Assembly: GCA_958296025.1 (NCBI GenBank) | Contig: OY282430.1 | Span: forward strand, 3,400,477-3,464,476 | DNA: 64,000 nt | Reading direction: 5' to 3' | Source of the DNA: an uncultured Pseudomonadales bacterium | Lineage (GTDB): Bacteria; Pseudomonadota; Gammaproteobacteria; Pseudomonadales; Azotimanducaceae | Shown: positions 56,003-63,365 of the stretch, piece by piece | Layout: each line of letters begins with the position of its first letter | Position numbering within the stretch: the first letter of the stretch is position 1 | Made by a program: the position numbers and the translations under genes | Notes under the pieces: generated by a model | Database searches by the model: none | What the model saw: the letters and a program-made list of their open reading frames with translations, nothing else | Told to the model about the DNA's origin: nothing

Positions 56003-57054
56003 CCTTCGTCGCCAAACCACGCGCTCGTCATCCGCTGCTGCCGCTGAACGAACTCAACCTGACCCGGCGGGACTACGAGGGCGCGGTCTCCACCCTGTGC
56101 GCCGGTTGCGGGCATGACTCGGTGAGCGCCGCCATCGTTCAAGCCTGCGCTGAACTGTCCCTGCCGCCGCATCGCTTCGCCAAGCTGTCCGGCATCGGCT
56201 GCTCATCGAAGACGCCCAGCTACTTTTTGGACAAGTCCCACGGCTTCAACTCCGTGCATGGGCGAATGCCGTCCGTAGCCACCGGCGCCAACCTGGCCAA
56301 CCGGGCGCTCTACTGCATCGGCGTCTCTGGAGACGGGGACAGCGCCTCCATCGGTCTCGGCCAGTTCGCGCACATCGTCCGCCGCCGCATCAACATGCTC
56401 TACATCGTTGACAACAACGGCACCTACGGGCTGACCAAGGGGCAGTTCTCCGCCACCAATGACCGCGGCTCCACCAGCAAGCGCGGCGTGCCCAACCTCT
56501 ACGAACCCATCGATTTGGCCAGTATGGCCCTGCAGATCGGGGCCAGCTTCGTAGGGCGCAGCTTCTCTGGAGACAAGCGGCAGTTGGCGCCCCTCATTAA
56601 GGCCGGGTTGATGCATCCCGGCATGGCGTTTCTGGACGTCATCTCCCCCTGCGTGGCCTTCAACAACCACAACGGCTCCACTAAGAGCTTCCAGTACGTG
56701 CGCGAGCACAGCGGCAAGCTGATGGAGGCGGACTACATCCCTCAGAGCGCCGAGATCAACGCGGACTACGAACCCGGGTCCGCCGAGGACTTGCTGATGC
56801 CGGACGGATCAACCCTGCGCTTGCGCAAGGTGGACGCCAACTACGACGTGCATGACCGCATCGGCGCCTTGGCCCATGTGCAGCGCTGCCAGGACGAGGG
56901 TGAGGTGCTGACGGGCCTCTTGTACGTTGACCCGGACGCCGCCGACTGCCACGACATCCTGGAAACCGTGGAAACGCCCCTGAACGCGCTCACGGAAGAG
57001 GACCTCTGCCCCGGCAGCCGGGAGTTGGCGCGGCTGAACGACAGTTTCCGCTAA
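55999..57054 (+). CDS. korB: 2-oxoacid:acceptor oxidoreductase, TPP-binding beta subunit (KorB-type)
   Basis: A 351-aa thiamine diphosphate-binding subunit. TLCAGCGHDSVS with GIGCSSK supplies cluster cysteines, and the TPP/Mg motif is SGDGDSASIGLGQFAH with the terminal asparagine pair in IVDNNGTYGLTKGQ. The ATGA overlap with korA indicates coupled translation. Together with the flavin subunit this forms a complete CoA-dependent 2-oxoacid oxidoreductase that can replace a dehydrogenase complex or run in the carboxylating direction. After it, a weak hairpin (57081-57105) lacks a T-tract. Confidence 0.92.
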   Translation: MTFVAKPRARHPLLPLNELNLTRRDYEGAVSTLCAGCGHDSVSAAIVQACAELSLPPHRFAKLSGIGCSSKTPSYFLDKSHGFNSVHGRMPSVATGANLANRALYCIGVSGDGDSASIGLGQFAHIVRRRINMLYIVDNNGTYGLTKGQFSATNDRGSTSKRGVPNLYEPIDLASMALQIGASFVGRSFSGDKRQLAPLIKAGLMHPGMAFLDVISPCVAFNNHNGSTKSFQYVREHSGKLMEADYIPQSAEINADYEPGSAEDLLMPDGSTLRLRKVDANYDVHDRIGALAHVQRCQDEGEVLTGLLYVDPDAADCHDILETVETPLNALTEEDLCPGSRELARLNDSFR

Positions 57055-57127
57055 TTTAGCGCTCCGGCGTTGGCGTAAAAGCCCAAGGGTTGCCCCTTTG
57101 TGGGCGGAATTTGCACTCCTGTTCCTG

Positions 57128-57154
57128 TTGCGCGGTTGGCGCAAGCCGTATAAT
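57128..57154 (+). promoter_or_regulatory. Candidate promoter for the long GAPDH gene
   Basis: A perfect TATAAT (57149-57154) is preceded 15 bp earlier by TTGCGC (57128-57133), a poor -35. It lies 55 bp before the GTG start of the GAPDH gene, between it and the oxidoreductase operon. Spacing is slightly short, so this is tentative. Confidence 0.4.
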
Positions 57155-57209
57155 CCGCCGCTTGCGGAGGGGCCGGCCCTCCACAAACGTTTTTTGGAGT
57201 GGAAATCCA

Positions 57210-58679
57210 GTGGCGCTGCCGAACCTTGAAGACTATTTCCCGGACTGGAAGGAACGGGAGGTCTTGGCCGAGGCCATGATCCCCATCATCGGCCGTCTGT
57301 ACCGCAAGAACGTGGTCACTTACTGCTACGGGCGGGCGCTGCACAACCAAAGCGTCACCCAGATCATGAAGACGCATCGTTACGTTCGCCAAGTGGCCCA
57401 AAACGAGCTGTCGGAATTCGAAAGCCATCCCATCCTGGAGGCCCTGTCGCGGCTGGATCTGGGCCCCTGCCACCTAGACGTGGGCAAGCTGGCCACCCGC
57501 TTCATGGAGGAATCCGAGGGCAATGGCATCGATCCCTCGGCCTTTGTGCGGCGCGAATGCGCGGAGGCGATCGGGCGCCACATTCCGCCCTTGCAGCGTC
57601 CTCAGGACATCGTGCTGTACGGCTTCGGGCGCATCGGCAGGCTGCTGGCGCGGCTGTTGATAGAGAAAACCGGCGGCGGTCATCAACTGCGCCTGAAGGC
57701 CATCGTGGTGCGGCGCGGCGGTCCCAACGACCTGCTAAAACGGGCCTCCCTGCTGCGCCGGGACTCCGTGCATGGCGCCTTTCCGGGCACCCTGCGGGTG
57801 GATAAGGAAAACAGCTGCCTGATCGCCAACGGCAACGTGGTGCGGGTGCTGTATGCCGATGCGCCGGCTCAGGCCGATTACGCCCAATACGGCATCAAGG
57901 ACGCCATCGTCATCGACAACACTGGCGTTTGGCGGGACGCGGATGGCTTGGGCGTCCACCTGCGCAGCCCGGGTGCCGCCAAGGTCATCCTCACCGCACC
58001 CGCGAAGGGCGGCATCAAGAACATCGTCTCCGGCGTCAACGCCAACGACGTCGACGCCGGAGACCGCGTACTCGGCGCCGCCTCCTGCACCACCAACGCC
58101 ATCGTGCCGGTGATGAAGGCGATGAACGAGCGCTACAAGCTGGTGCATGGCCACATGGAGACGGTCCACGCCTACACCAACGACCAGAACCTTATCGACA
58201 ACTACCACAAGAAGAACCGGCGCGGCCGGGGGGCGCCACTGAACATGGTCATCACCGAGACCGGCGCTTCGTCGGCGGTTACGGAATTGCTGCCGGAGCT
58301 CCAGGGCAAACTGACCGGCAACGCCATCCGAGTGCCCACGCCGAATGTCTCCTTGGCCATCCTCAACCTCACCCTGTCCGAGACCGTCACCGTGGAGGGC
58401 ATCAACGACTTTCTGCGCAACACCGCCCTGCACTCCAGCCTGCAACGGCAAATCGACTACACCTCGGCGGCGGACGTGGTGTCTTCGGATTTCGTCGGCA
58501 ACCGCCACGCCTGCATCGTCGATGGCGGCGCCACCTTGGCCAAGGACAACAGGGTGGTGCTCTACGTCTGGTACGACAACGAGTTCGGCTATGCTTGCCA
58601 AGTGGTGCGGGTGGTGCAGAAGTGGGCCGGCATCTCCTATCCGCTGATTCCGAAGGACGTGGTGCAGCAGGGGTTTTAG
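57210..58679 (+). CDS. gap: Long-form glyceraldehyde-3-phosphate dehydrogenase
   Basis: A 489-aa GAPDH: about 130 residues of a helical N-terminal extension (LPNLEDYFPDWKEREVLAEA), then the NAD-binding domain (IVLYGFGRIGRLLARLL) and the catalytic ASCTTNAIVPVMKAM with the active cysteine. HAYTNDQNLIDNYH and WYDNEFGYACQVV are typical GAPDH blocks. Long GAPDHs with this extension occur next to mfd in Pseudomonas. The GTG at 57210 has GGAG 10 bases upstream. A TATAAT box lies at 57149. It may serve gluconeogenesis or a Calvin-type pathway, not established. Confidence 0.93.
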   Translation: MALPNLEDYFPDWKEREVLAEAMIPIIGRLYRKNVVTYCYGRALHNQSVTQIMKTHRYVRQVAQNELSEFESHPILEALSRLDLGPCHLDVGKLATRFMEESEGNGIDPSAFVRRECAEAIGRHIPPLQRPQDIVLYGFGRIGRLLARLLIEKTGGGHQLRLKAIVVRRGGPNDLLKRASLLRRDSVHGAFPGTLRVDKENSCLIANGNVVRVLYADAPAQADYAQYGIKDAIVIDNTGVWRDADGLGVHLRSPGAAKVILTAPAKGGIKNIVSGVNANDVDAGDRVLGAASCTTNAIVPVMKAMNERYKLVHGHMETVHAYTNDQNLIDNYHKKNRRGRGAPLNMVITETGASSAVTELLPELQGKLTGNAIRVPTPNVSLAILNLTLSETVTVEGINDFLRNTALHSSLQRQIDYTSAADVVSSDFVGNRHACIVDGGATLAKDNRVVLYVWYDNEFGYACQVVRVVQKWAGISYPLIPKDVVQQGF

Positions 58680-58708
58680 CCCAGTTGGCGCAAGCATAGG
58701 GGCCATTC

Positions 58709-59587
58709 ATGAAACTCGTTACTTTCACCGTCGCGGACAACAGCACCGAGCATCTCGGTGTGGTGCAGGAGGATGGCTTGGTTGATCTCGCCGGCGTGGC
58801 CGGGGTGCCCGCCACCATGCTGGAGTTCCTGGCCGCAGGGGAGCCGGCTTTGGCGGCGGCGCGGCTGGCGGCGGAGCAGGCTGTCGGAGTGCTTTCCTTG
58901 GCTGCCGTGCAGCTGTCCGCCCCGGTTCCGAATCCAGGCAAGATACTCGGCATCGGCCTGAATTATGCGGACCACATTGAAGAGACCGGCATGAAAAAGC
59001 CGGAAACCCAGATGTGGTTCAACAAGCAGCGCACCTGCGTCAACCGTCCCTACGGGGAGATCAACCTGCCGTCCGTGTCCTCGGCCTTGGACTACGAGGC
59101 GGAGCTTTGCGCCATCATCGGCAAGCGCTGCAAGCATGTGCCCAGAGAACGAGCGCCTGAGGTCATCGCCGGCTACTGCTGCGGCAACGATGTCAGTGTG
59201 CGAGACTGGCAGATGGCGGCCATGACCATGCAGATCGGCAAGTCCTTCGACAGCCACGGCCCTTTTGGTCCCTACTTGGTAACTTCGGATGAAGTGGGGG
59301 ATCCGCACAATCTCGACATCCGCTGCATCGTCAACGGCGAAGTGCGGCAGCACTCCAACACCAAGCATTTGATCTTCGATTGCTACGACGCCGTCGCCCA
59401 TCTCACCAAGGCGTTCACTCTAGAGGTGGGGGATGTGCTGTTCATGGGCACGCCCAGCGGCGTTGCCGCCGCCATGAAGCCGCCCAAGTTCCTCAAGGAA
59501 GGGGATATCGTGCGGGTGGAGATCGAGAAGCTCGGCCACTTAGAGCACCGCGTCACACCAGAACGGGCGGAGTGTATTATCGAATAA
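58709..59587 (+). CDS. Fumarylacetoacetate hydrolase-family protein
   Basis: A 292-aa FAH-fold protein. The core motifs are ILGIGLNYADHIEE, LDYEAELCAIIGK (acidic metal ligands), GYCCGNDVSVRDWQ and GDVLFMGTPSGVAAAM. The family hydrolyses or isomerises dicarboxylates, including acylpyruvate hydrolysis, oxaloacetate decarboxylation and 4-hydroxy-2-oxo acid isomerisation. The N-terminal domain of about 75 residues is the usual YcgM-like extension. It begins 29 bp after gap, possibly same transcript. Reaction not assigned. Confidence 0.9.
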   Translation: MKLVTFTVADNSTEHLGVVQEDGLVDLAGVAGVPATMLEFLAAGEPALAAARLAAEQAVGVLSLAAVQLSAPVPNPGKILGIGLNYADHIEETGMKKPETQMWFNKQRTCVNRPYGEINLPSVSSALDYEAELCAIIGKRCKHVPRERAPEVIAGYCCGNDVSVRDWQMAAMTMQIGKSFDSHGPFGPYLVTSDEVGDPHNLDIRCIVNGEVRQHSNTKHLIFDCYDAVAHLTKAFTLEVGDVLFMGTPSGVAAAMKPPKFLKEGDIVRVEIEKLGHLEHRVTPERAECIIE

Positions 59588-59675
59588 TGGGCGTCTTGGC
59601 GTTCTTCGGCGGGAACTCGGCGCCTTTGTCGTCGCTTTGCTGGGGGTTGTGACGCTGTCGCGCTGTGGCGCTGCC

Positions 59676-60746
59676 TCAAGCACCGATGTCCGCGTCAAGC
59701 AGGGCCAGCCCCACCCAATGCTTGGCGAAGTGCTCGGCGGTGCGGCCGTTGCGGGCACCCCGGCTCAGGGCCCAGCACAAGGCAGCCGCCCTGGTTTCGT
59801 CGTTCCAGACCAGCGCAGCTTTATGGCGTTGGGCCAAAGCTTCGACCCAGTGACGGGCGATGGCCAAGTAGGCGTCTTGCCGGAAGGGATGAAAGGAAAG
59901 CCACAGGCCAAAGCGGTCGGAAAGGGAAATTTTCTCCTCCACCGCCTCGCCCTGGTGCAGCTCGCCGCCGACGAAGCCGGCCGCCTCGTTGTCCGCCATC
60001 GTTTCCGGCAACAGGTGACGGCGGTTGGAGGTGGCGTAGATCAGCGCATTGCCGGAGGACTTGAAGATGGAGCCCTCCAAGGCGCTCTTCAGGGCCTTGT
60101 AGGAGGCGTCATTGGCCTCAAAGGACAGGTCGTCGCAAAAGAGCACAAATTTATAGGGGACGCTGCGCAGCCGCTGGAGGATTTCCGGCAGCGCCGCTAG
60201 CTGCGTCTTGTTGACCTCCACCAAGCGCAGGCCTGAGTCGGCGAACTGGTTCAGCAGGCCATGCACCAAGGAGGACTTGCCGGTGCCCCGCGCCCCCCAA
60301 AGCAGGGCGTTGTTGGCCGGGTGGCCAGCCAGAAACTGGCGGGTGTTGGCGACCAGACGGGCCTTCTGCCGGTCGATTTCGCGCAGGTCGTTCAAGCGGA
60401 TGTCGTCCAGTTCCCCATGTGCGGAGAAACCACGCTGCAAGCCATCCTTGCACCAAAACGCCGCTGGTTGGGTGCGCCAATCCACCCTCGACGGCGGCGG
60501 CAGCAGATGCAGCAGACGGCTGGCGAGAGTGTCCGCCTTCGTCAGCAGCGCGTTTAGGGGCTTGTCCACGTCGGGGTCCCGCCAACGGCCGGTATGGATG
60601 AGCCATCCCGGCGGAGCGCGATGGTTGAAGACGCGCAGCCGCCCATTAACACAACCACTCCCGTTGTGCGCCGACCAGTTGCGCGTCCAAGAACTGCTCG
60701 ACCAGCCGTTCGGCTTCCGCCAAGATTCTATCCACCCCCCCGGCAT
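59676..60746 (-). CDS. DUF815 AAA-family ATPase, start uncertain
   Basis: An ATPase of the DUF815 family. The core has Walker A LLWGARGTGKSSLVHGLL and Walker B FVLFCDDLSFEANDASYKAL, followed by ALIYATSNRRHLLPE, a typical sensor. The start is hard to fix: conserved sequence (about LNALLTKADTLASRLLHLLP) lies upstream of the nearest GTG (60485), and the first ATG of the frame that covers it is at 60746, overlapping the DUF503 gene by 101 bp. A CTG start near 60560 cannot be excluded. The family has no assigned function. Confidence 0.75.
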   Translation of the reverse strand: MPGGWIESWRKPNGWSSSSWTRNWSAHNGSGCVNGRLRVFNHRAPPGWLIHTGRWRDPDVDKPLNALLTKADTLASRLLHLLPPPSRVDWRTQPAAFWCKDGLQRGFSAHGELDDIRLNDLREIDRQKARLVANTRQFLAGHPANNALLWGARGTGKSSLVHGLLNQFADSGLRLVEVNKTQLAALPEILQRLRSVPYKFVLFCDDLSFEANDASYKALKSALEGSIFKSSGNALIYATSNRRHLLPETMADNEAAGFVGGELHQGEAVEEKISLSDRFGLWLSFHPFRQDAYLAIARHWVEALAQRHKAALVWNDETRAAALCWALSRGARNGRTAEHFAKHWVGLALLDADIGA

Positions 60747-60933
60747 CCGTGGCGATGGCGATGATGGACCATTCGGAGCGTTGATGAGCGTCCTGCTGGC
60801 CGCTCTCGCAGACCGCCAAGTTTGCCGCTTGGCCCAAGCGGTCGCGCAGGCCACGCAAACGGCGGCGCTTCTCCTTGAGCGAGCGGCAGCCGCCGAAATG
60901 CAGCTGCAAGCGAAGCAGGCAGGCCTTGGCCAT
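60646..60933 (-). CDS. DUF503 domain protein
   Basis: A 95-aa protein with the DUF503 (YlxP-like) pattern: LRLQLHFGGCRSLKEKRRRL at the N-terminus, RLGQAANLAVCESGQQDAHQ and an alternating strand (WSIIAIATDAGGVDRILAEA). The GCRSLKEKRR motif is characteristic. It is short and cytoplasmic, of unconfirmed role; in some bacteria YlxP homologues are ribosome-associated. Its end overlaps the DUF815 frame. It follows the GNAT gene by 6 bp, so the three may share a transcript. Confidence 0.85.
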   Translation of the reverse strand: MAKACLLRLQLHFGGCRSLKEKRRRLRGLRDRLGQAANLAVCESGQQDAHQRSEWSIIAIATDAGGVDRILAEAERLVEQFLDAQLVGAQREWLC

Positions 60934-60939
60934 GAAAGT

Positions 60940-61458
60940 TCAGCCAGGAAAGTCGGCTTGGTCCATCTCGTAGAAGACCGTGTCCAATCCGCGCCATTCG
61001 CAACGGCGCTGAAAGACCATGCTGAGCCGCTGCATGACGTTCACCGATTTCTGATTGGGCGTGTCCGTCACAGCGATAACTTTCTCGAACCCGCAGGTTC
61101 GGAAGCCGTGGCGCATCACCTCAATGGCCGCTTCCGTGACCAAGCCCTGCCCTGAGTGCTCGGGCAGGATGCCGTACAGCAGTTCCACCGTCTCCCCGTC
61201 CTCAAACTGCCGGTGGCCGCAGAAACCCAACAAGGTACCTGGGCTGTCCTTCGACTCGATGGCGAAGAAGCCGGAGCCGCATTGTTCAAAGAAGGCGGAA
61301 CTGGCAGTGACGACTTCCGCCACCCGCTGCATGGAGATGATGACATTGTCCCACAGGTAGCGGCGCACGTCCGGCTGGGTCCAGAAGCGGTGCAGGACGG
61401 GAATGTCCGCCTCCGCGAGGGGCCTTAACCGCAGCCTTTTCGTTTCCAGAATCGCCAT
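60940..61458 (-). CDS. GNAT-family N-acetyltransferase (RimJ/RimL type)
   Basis: A 172-aa acetyltransferase. It begins MAILETKRLRLRPLAEADIP and carries the acetyl-CoA loop LLYGILPEHSGQGLVTEA, i.e. a Q/R-x-x-G-x-G/A-like motif, then VIAVTDTPNQKSVNVMQRLS, as in the RimJ/RimL branch that modifies ribosomal proteins or amino acids. It is upstream of the DUF503 gene. The promoter lies in the adjacent intergenic stretch, which also carries the left flank of the IS element. Confidence 0.88.
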   Translation of the reverse strand: MAILETKRLRLRPLAEADIPVLHRFWTQPDVRRYLWDNVIISMQRVAEVVTASSAFFEQCGSGFFAIESKDSPGTLLGFCGHRQFEDGETVELLYGILPEHSGQGLVTEAAIEVMRHGFRTCGFEKVIAVTDTPNQKSVNVMQRLSMVFQRRCEWRGLDTVFYEMDQADFPG

Positions 61459-61610
61459 AAGCTCTGCCTACCGGCTGTTCCGCAGCTCAAGCGTCGATTC
61501 GATGACGCCCGACCACCGTTGGTTGCGCTGCGCAAAACCGCCATGGCCGTTCCTGCGCCTTAGCGTGCTGTCGCGCAAATAAGTGCGCTTTGGACGCGAG
61601 GGATTTTTGG

Positions 61611-61698
61611 CTCCTGGCAAGGCGCGACAACGCCCTGTGGCGGGCTCCACACAAGGCGGAGCAACGCAGCCAGGAGTTCTCGCAGCGGATTCGCTGCG
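61611..61698 (+). other. Palindrome-rich structured stretch left of the IS110 recombinase
   Basis: Two hairpins lie here: CTCCTGGC (61611-61618) pairs with GCCAGGAG (61669-61676) around a 50-nt loop that itself holds TGTGG/CCACA, and CGCAGCG-GATT-CGCTGCG (61681-61698). The rest of the 484-bp gap between 61459 and 61942 shows no gene. It may be part of the IS left end, a separate repeat, or a terminator region for the GNAT operon. Confidence 0.4.
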
Positions 61699-61754
61699 CT
61701 GACGCGCAGGGAACCTGAGGGTGCGTCACGCGCTTCCAATATCCGATATAAAGG

Positions 61755-61917
61755 CGGTCGCGTTGGGCGCGAGGCCGTTCAGGCACTGGTGTGTGCGCAC
61801 CCGTCCAGGAGTTTGGCCCGGGCTGTGATCGGCGTTTTAACGCTGGCGGCGCGGCCTTGTGCCGCGACCCCGTATGCAAGAGTGAACGTTTTGCCGCAGC
61901 CTCGCCCAACGCGACCG
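61755..61917 (+). ncRNA. Candidate bridge RNA of the IS110 element
   Basis: A closed stem joins 61755-61775 (GGTCGCGTTGGGC GC GAGGC) to 61899-61917 (GCCTCGCCCAACGCGACC): fourteen plus five pairs with a 2-nt bulge. A TATAAA box at 61747-61752 is placed to start transcription at the stem base, 26 bp before the recombinase ATG at the far side. Inside lie smaller hairpins, for example GGTG..CACC near 61788-61801. IS110 recombinases of the IS621 type use an RNA of about 180 nt encoded in the left end to pair target and donor DNA. Length and place fit. No guide loops have been matched. Confidence 0.6.
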
Positions 61918-61942
61918 TTGGACAATAGTGGAGGGATTTGAG

Positions 61943-63265
61943 ATGGCTGGCAAGAAAGCGGCGCCTTTGGAGGTCGTTCATCCGGACTGTGCGGGCATCG
62001 ACGTGGGCAAGCGCAAGCACTACGTGGCGGTGGACCCCTCGCGGTTCGAGGATCCGGTGCGCAACTTCGGGACGTTCACGGGCGATCTGGAGGCAATGGC
62101 CGAATGGCTTGGGGCGTGCGGGGTTCGCCAAGTGGCGATGGAGTCCACGGGGGTGTACTGGATCCCGGTGTTCGAGGTGCTCGACCGGGCGGGTTTCGAG
62201 GTGTGCCTGGTGAACCCGAGGGCGACCAAGCAGGTGAGCGGGCGCAAGAGCGACGTGCTGGACTGCCAATGGGTCCGGCAACTCATGAGCTACGGACTGT
62301 TGCGGGGAGCGTTCCGGGCGCCGGACGCACTGTGTCCGATGCGCTCCTACGTGCGCCAGCGCGGCCAACTCATCCGCGACCGCAGCCGCTCGGCGCAACA
62401 CATGCAAAAGGCGCTGACGCAAATGAACGTGCAGTTGGACAATGTGCTGAGCGACATCATGGGCAAGACCGGCCAGTTGATCGTGCGCGCCATCGTCGCG
62501 GGCGAGCGAGACGGGGCGGCGCTGGCGCGGTGCCGGGATGGGCGCTGCAAGGCCGACGAGGCGACCATCGCGGCAAGCCTGCAGGGCAACTGGCGCGGCG
62601 AGCACCTGTTCGCCCTGGAACAGGCGTTGGTCCGCCACGACGTGCTGCAAGGCCAGATCGAGGCGTGCGAGACGCGCATCAACGCCGAACTTGACGGACA
62701 GGCCCGGAACAGGGCGGCGAACCAGCCGTCCCCGACGGCGCGGAGCGCCCGCGAACGCCTCCTGCGGGAACGGTTGCGGCAAATGCTGGGGGCCGACTTG
62801 ACCGCGATTCCGACCGTGGGCGTGGAGACGGCCCTGACGGTCGCCGCGGAGGTCGGCGCGGACTTGTCGCGCTTTGCCACGGCCGCCCACTTCTGCTCGT
62901 GGCTGGGCTTGGCGCCCGGGACCCGCATCAGCGGCGACAAGCGTCTGGGCGGCCCACCGGCTAGACAGACCAACCGGGTCGGTCAGGCGTTGCGCATGGC
63001 GGCGAGCACCGCCCGCAACAGCAAGACCGCCATCGGCGCAGCGCATCGCCGACGCCTCTCGCGCATGGACTCCGCCAAGGCGGTCAAGGCAACCGCCCAT
63101 CAACTGGCCCGGTTGATGTACGCCATGCTGACCCGCGGCGAGGAGTACGTCGAACGCGACTTGGCGGCCATGGAAACGGAGCGTCGCGACCGCCAGATCA
63201 AACACCTGCAGCGCCAAGCACGGCACTTCGACCTAGCGCTCGTGCCAGCGGAACAAGCCGCTTGA
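61943..63265 (+). CDS. IS110-family recombinase (transposase)
   Basis: A 440-aa IS110 recombinase. The DEDD domain shows CAGIDVGKRKHYVAV, MESTGVYWIPVFEVL and RKSDVLDCQWVRQL (acidic residues). The C-terminal transposase domain has IPTVGVETALTVAAEVG, FCSWLGLAPGTRISGDKRLG and QALRMAASTARNSKT, including a conserved serine region for strand transfer. I chose ATG 61943 with GGAGGG just upstream; GTG 61928 would add five residues. The frame is intact, so the copy may be active. The divergent open frame on the other strand is a shadow. Confidence 0.92.
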   Translation: MAGKKAAPLEVVHPDCAGIDVGKRKHYVAVDPSRFEDPVRNFGTFTGDLEAMAEWLGACGVRQVAMESTGVYWIPVFEVLDRAGFEVCLVNPRATKQVSGRKSDVLDCQWVRQLMSYGLLRGAFRAPDALCPMRSYVRQRGQLIRDRSRSAQHMQKALTQMNVQLDNVLSDIMGKTGQLIVRAIVAGERDGAALARCRDGRCKADEATIAASLQGNWRGEHLFALEQALVRHDVLQGQIEACETRINAELDGQARNRAANQPSPTARSARERLLRERLRQMLGADLTAIPTVGVETALTVAAEVGADLSRFATAAHFCSWLGLAPGTRISGDKRLGGPPARQTNRVGQALRMAASTARNSKTAIGAAHRRRLSRMDSAKAVKATAHQLARLMYAMLTRGEEYVERDLAAMETERRDRQIKHLQRQARHFDLALVPAEQAA

Positions 63266-63365
63266 AAACGGATCGCTCTCACGCCGAAAATCGGTGGTTG
63301 GCTGGATGTTCCATGCAAGCCCGAAAGACCCGTAGATGATGTGGTGCTGTTTGCGGGACAGGACA

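Larger units (their letters stand above)
61755..63365 (+). mobile_element. IS110-family insertion sequence, boundaries approximate
   Basis: The element is defined by its recombinase (61943-63265), an upstream structured leader and about 100 bp of 3' non-coding sequence. IS110 elements lack terminal inverted repeats and usually make no target duplication, so ends cannot be set by eye; the left end may lie anywhere between 61459 and 61755. On the right it reaches close to the stop codon of mmsA at 63366. Confidence 0.8.

Noticed and set aside
61487..63226. 579-codon open frame on the minus strand across the IS110 gene
   Set aside because: It is antisense to a well-supported recombinase, with a biased composition typical of GC-rich shadow frames.
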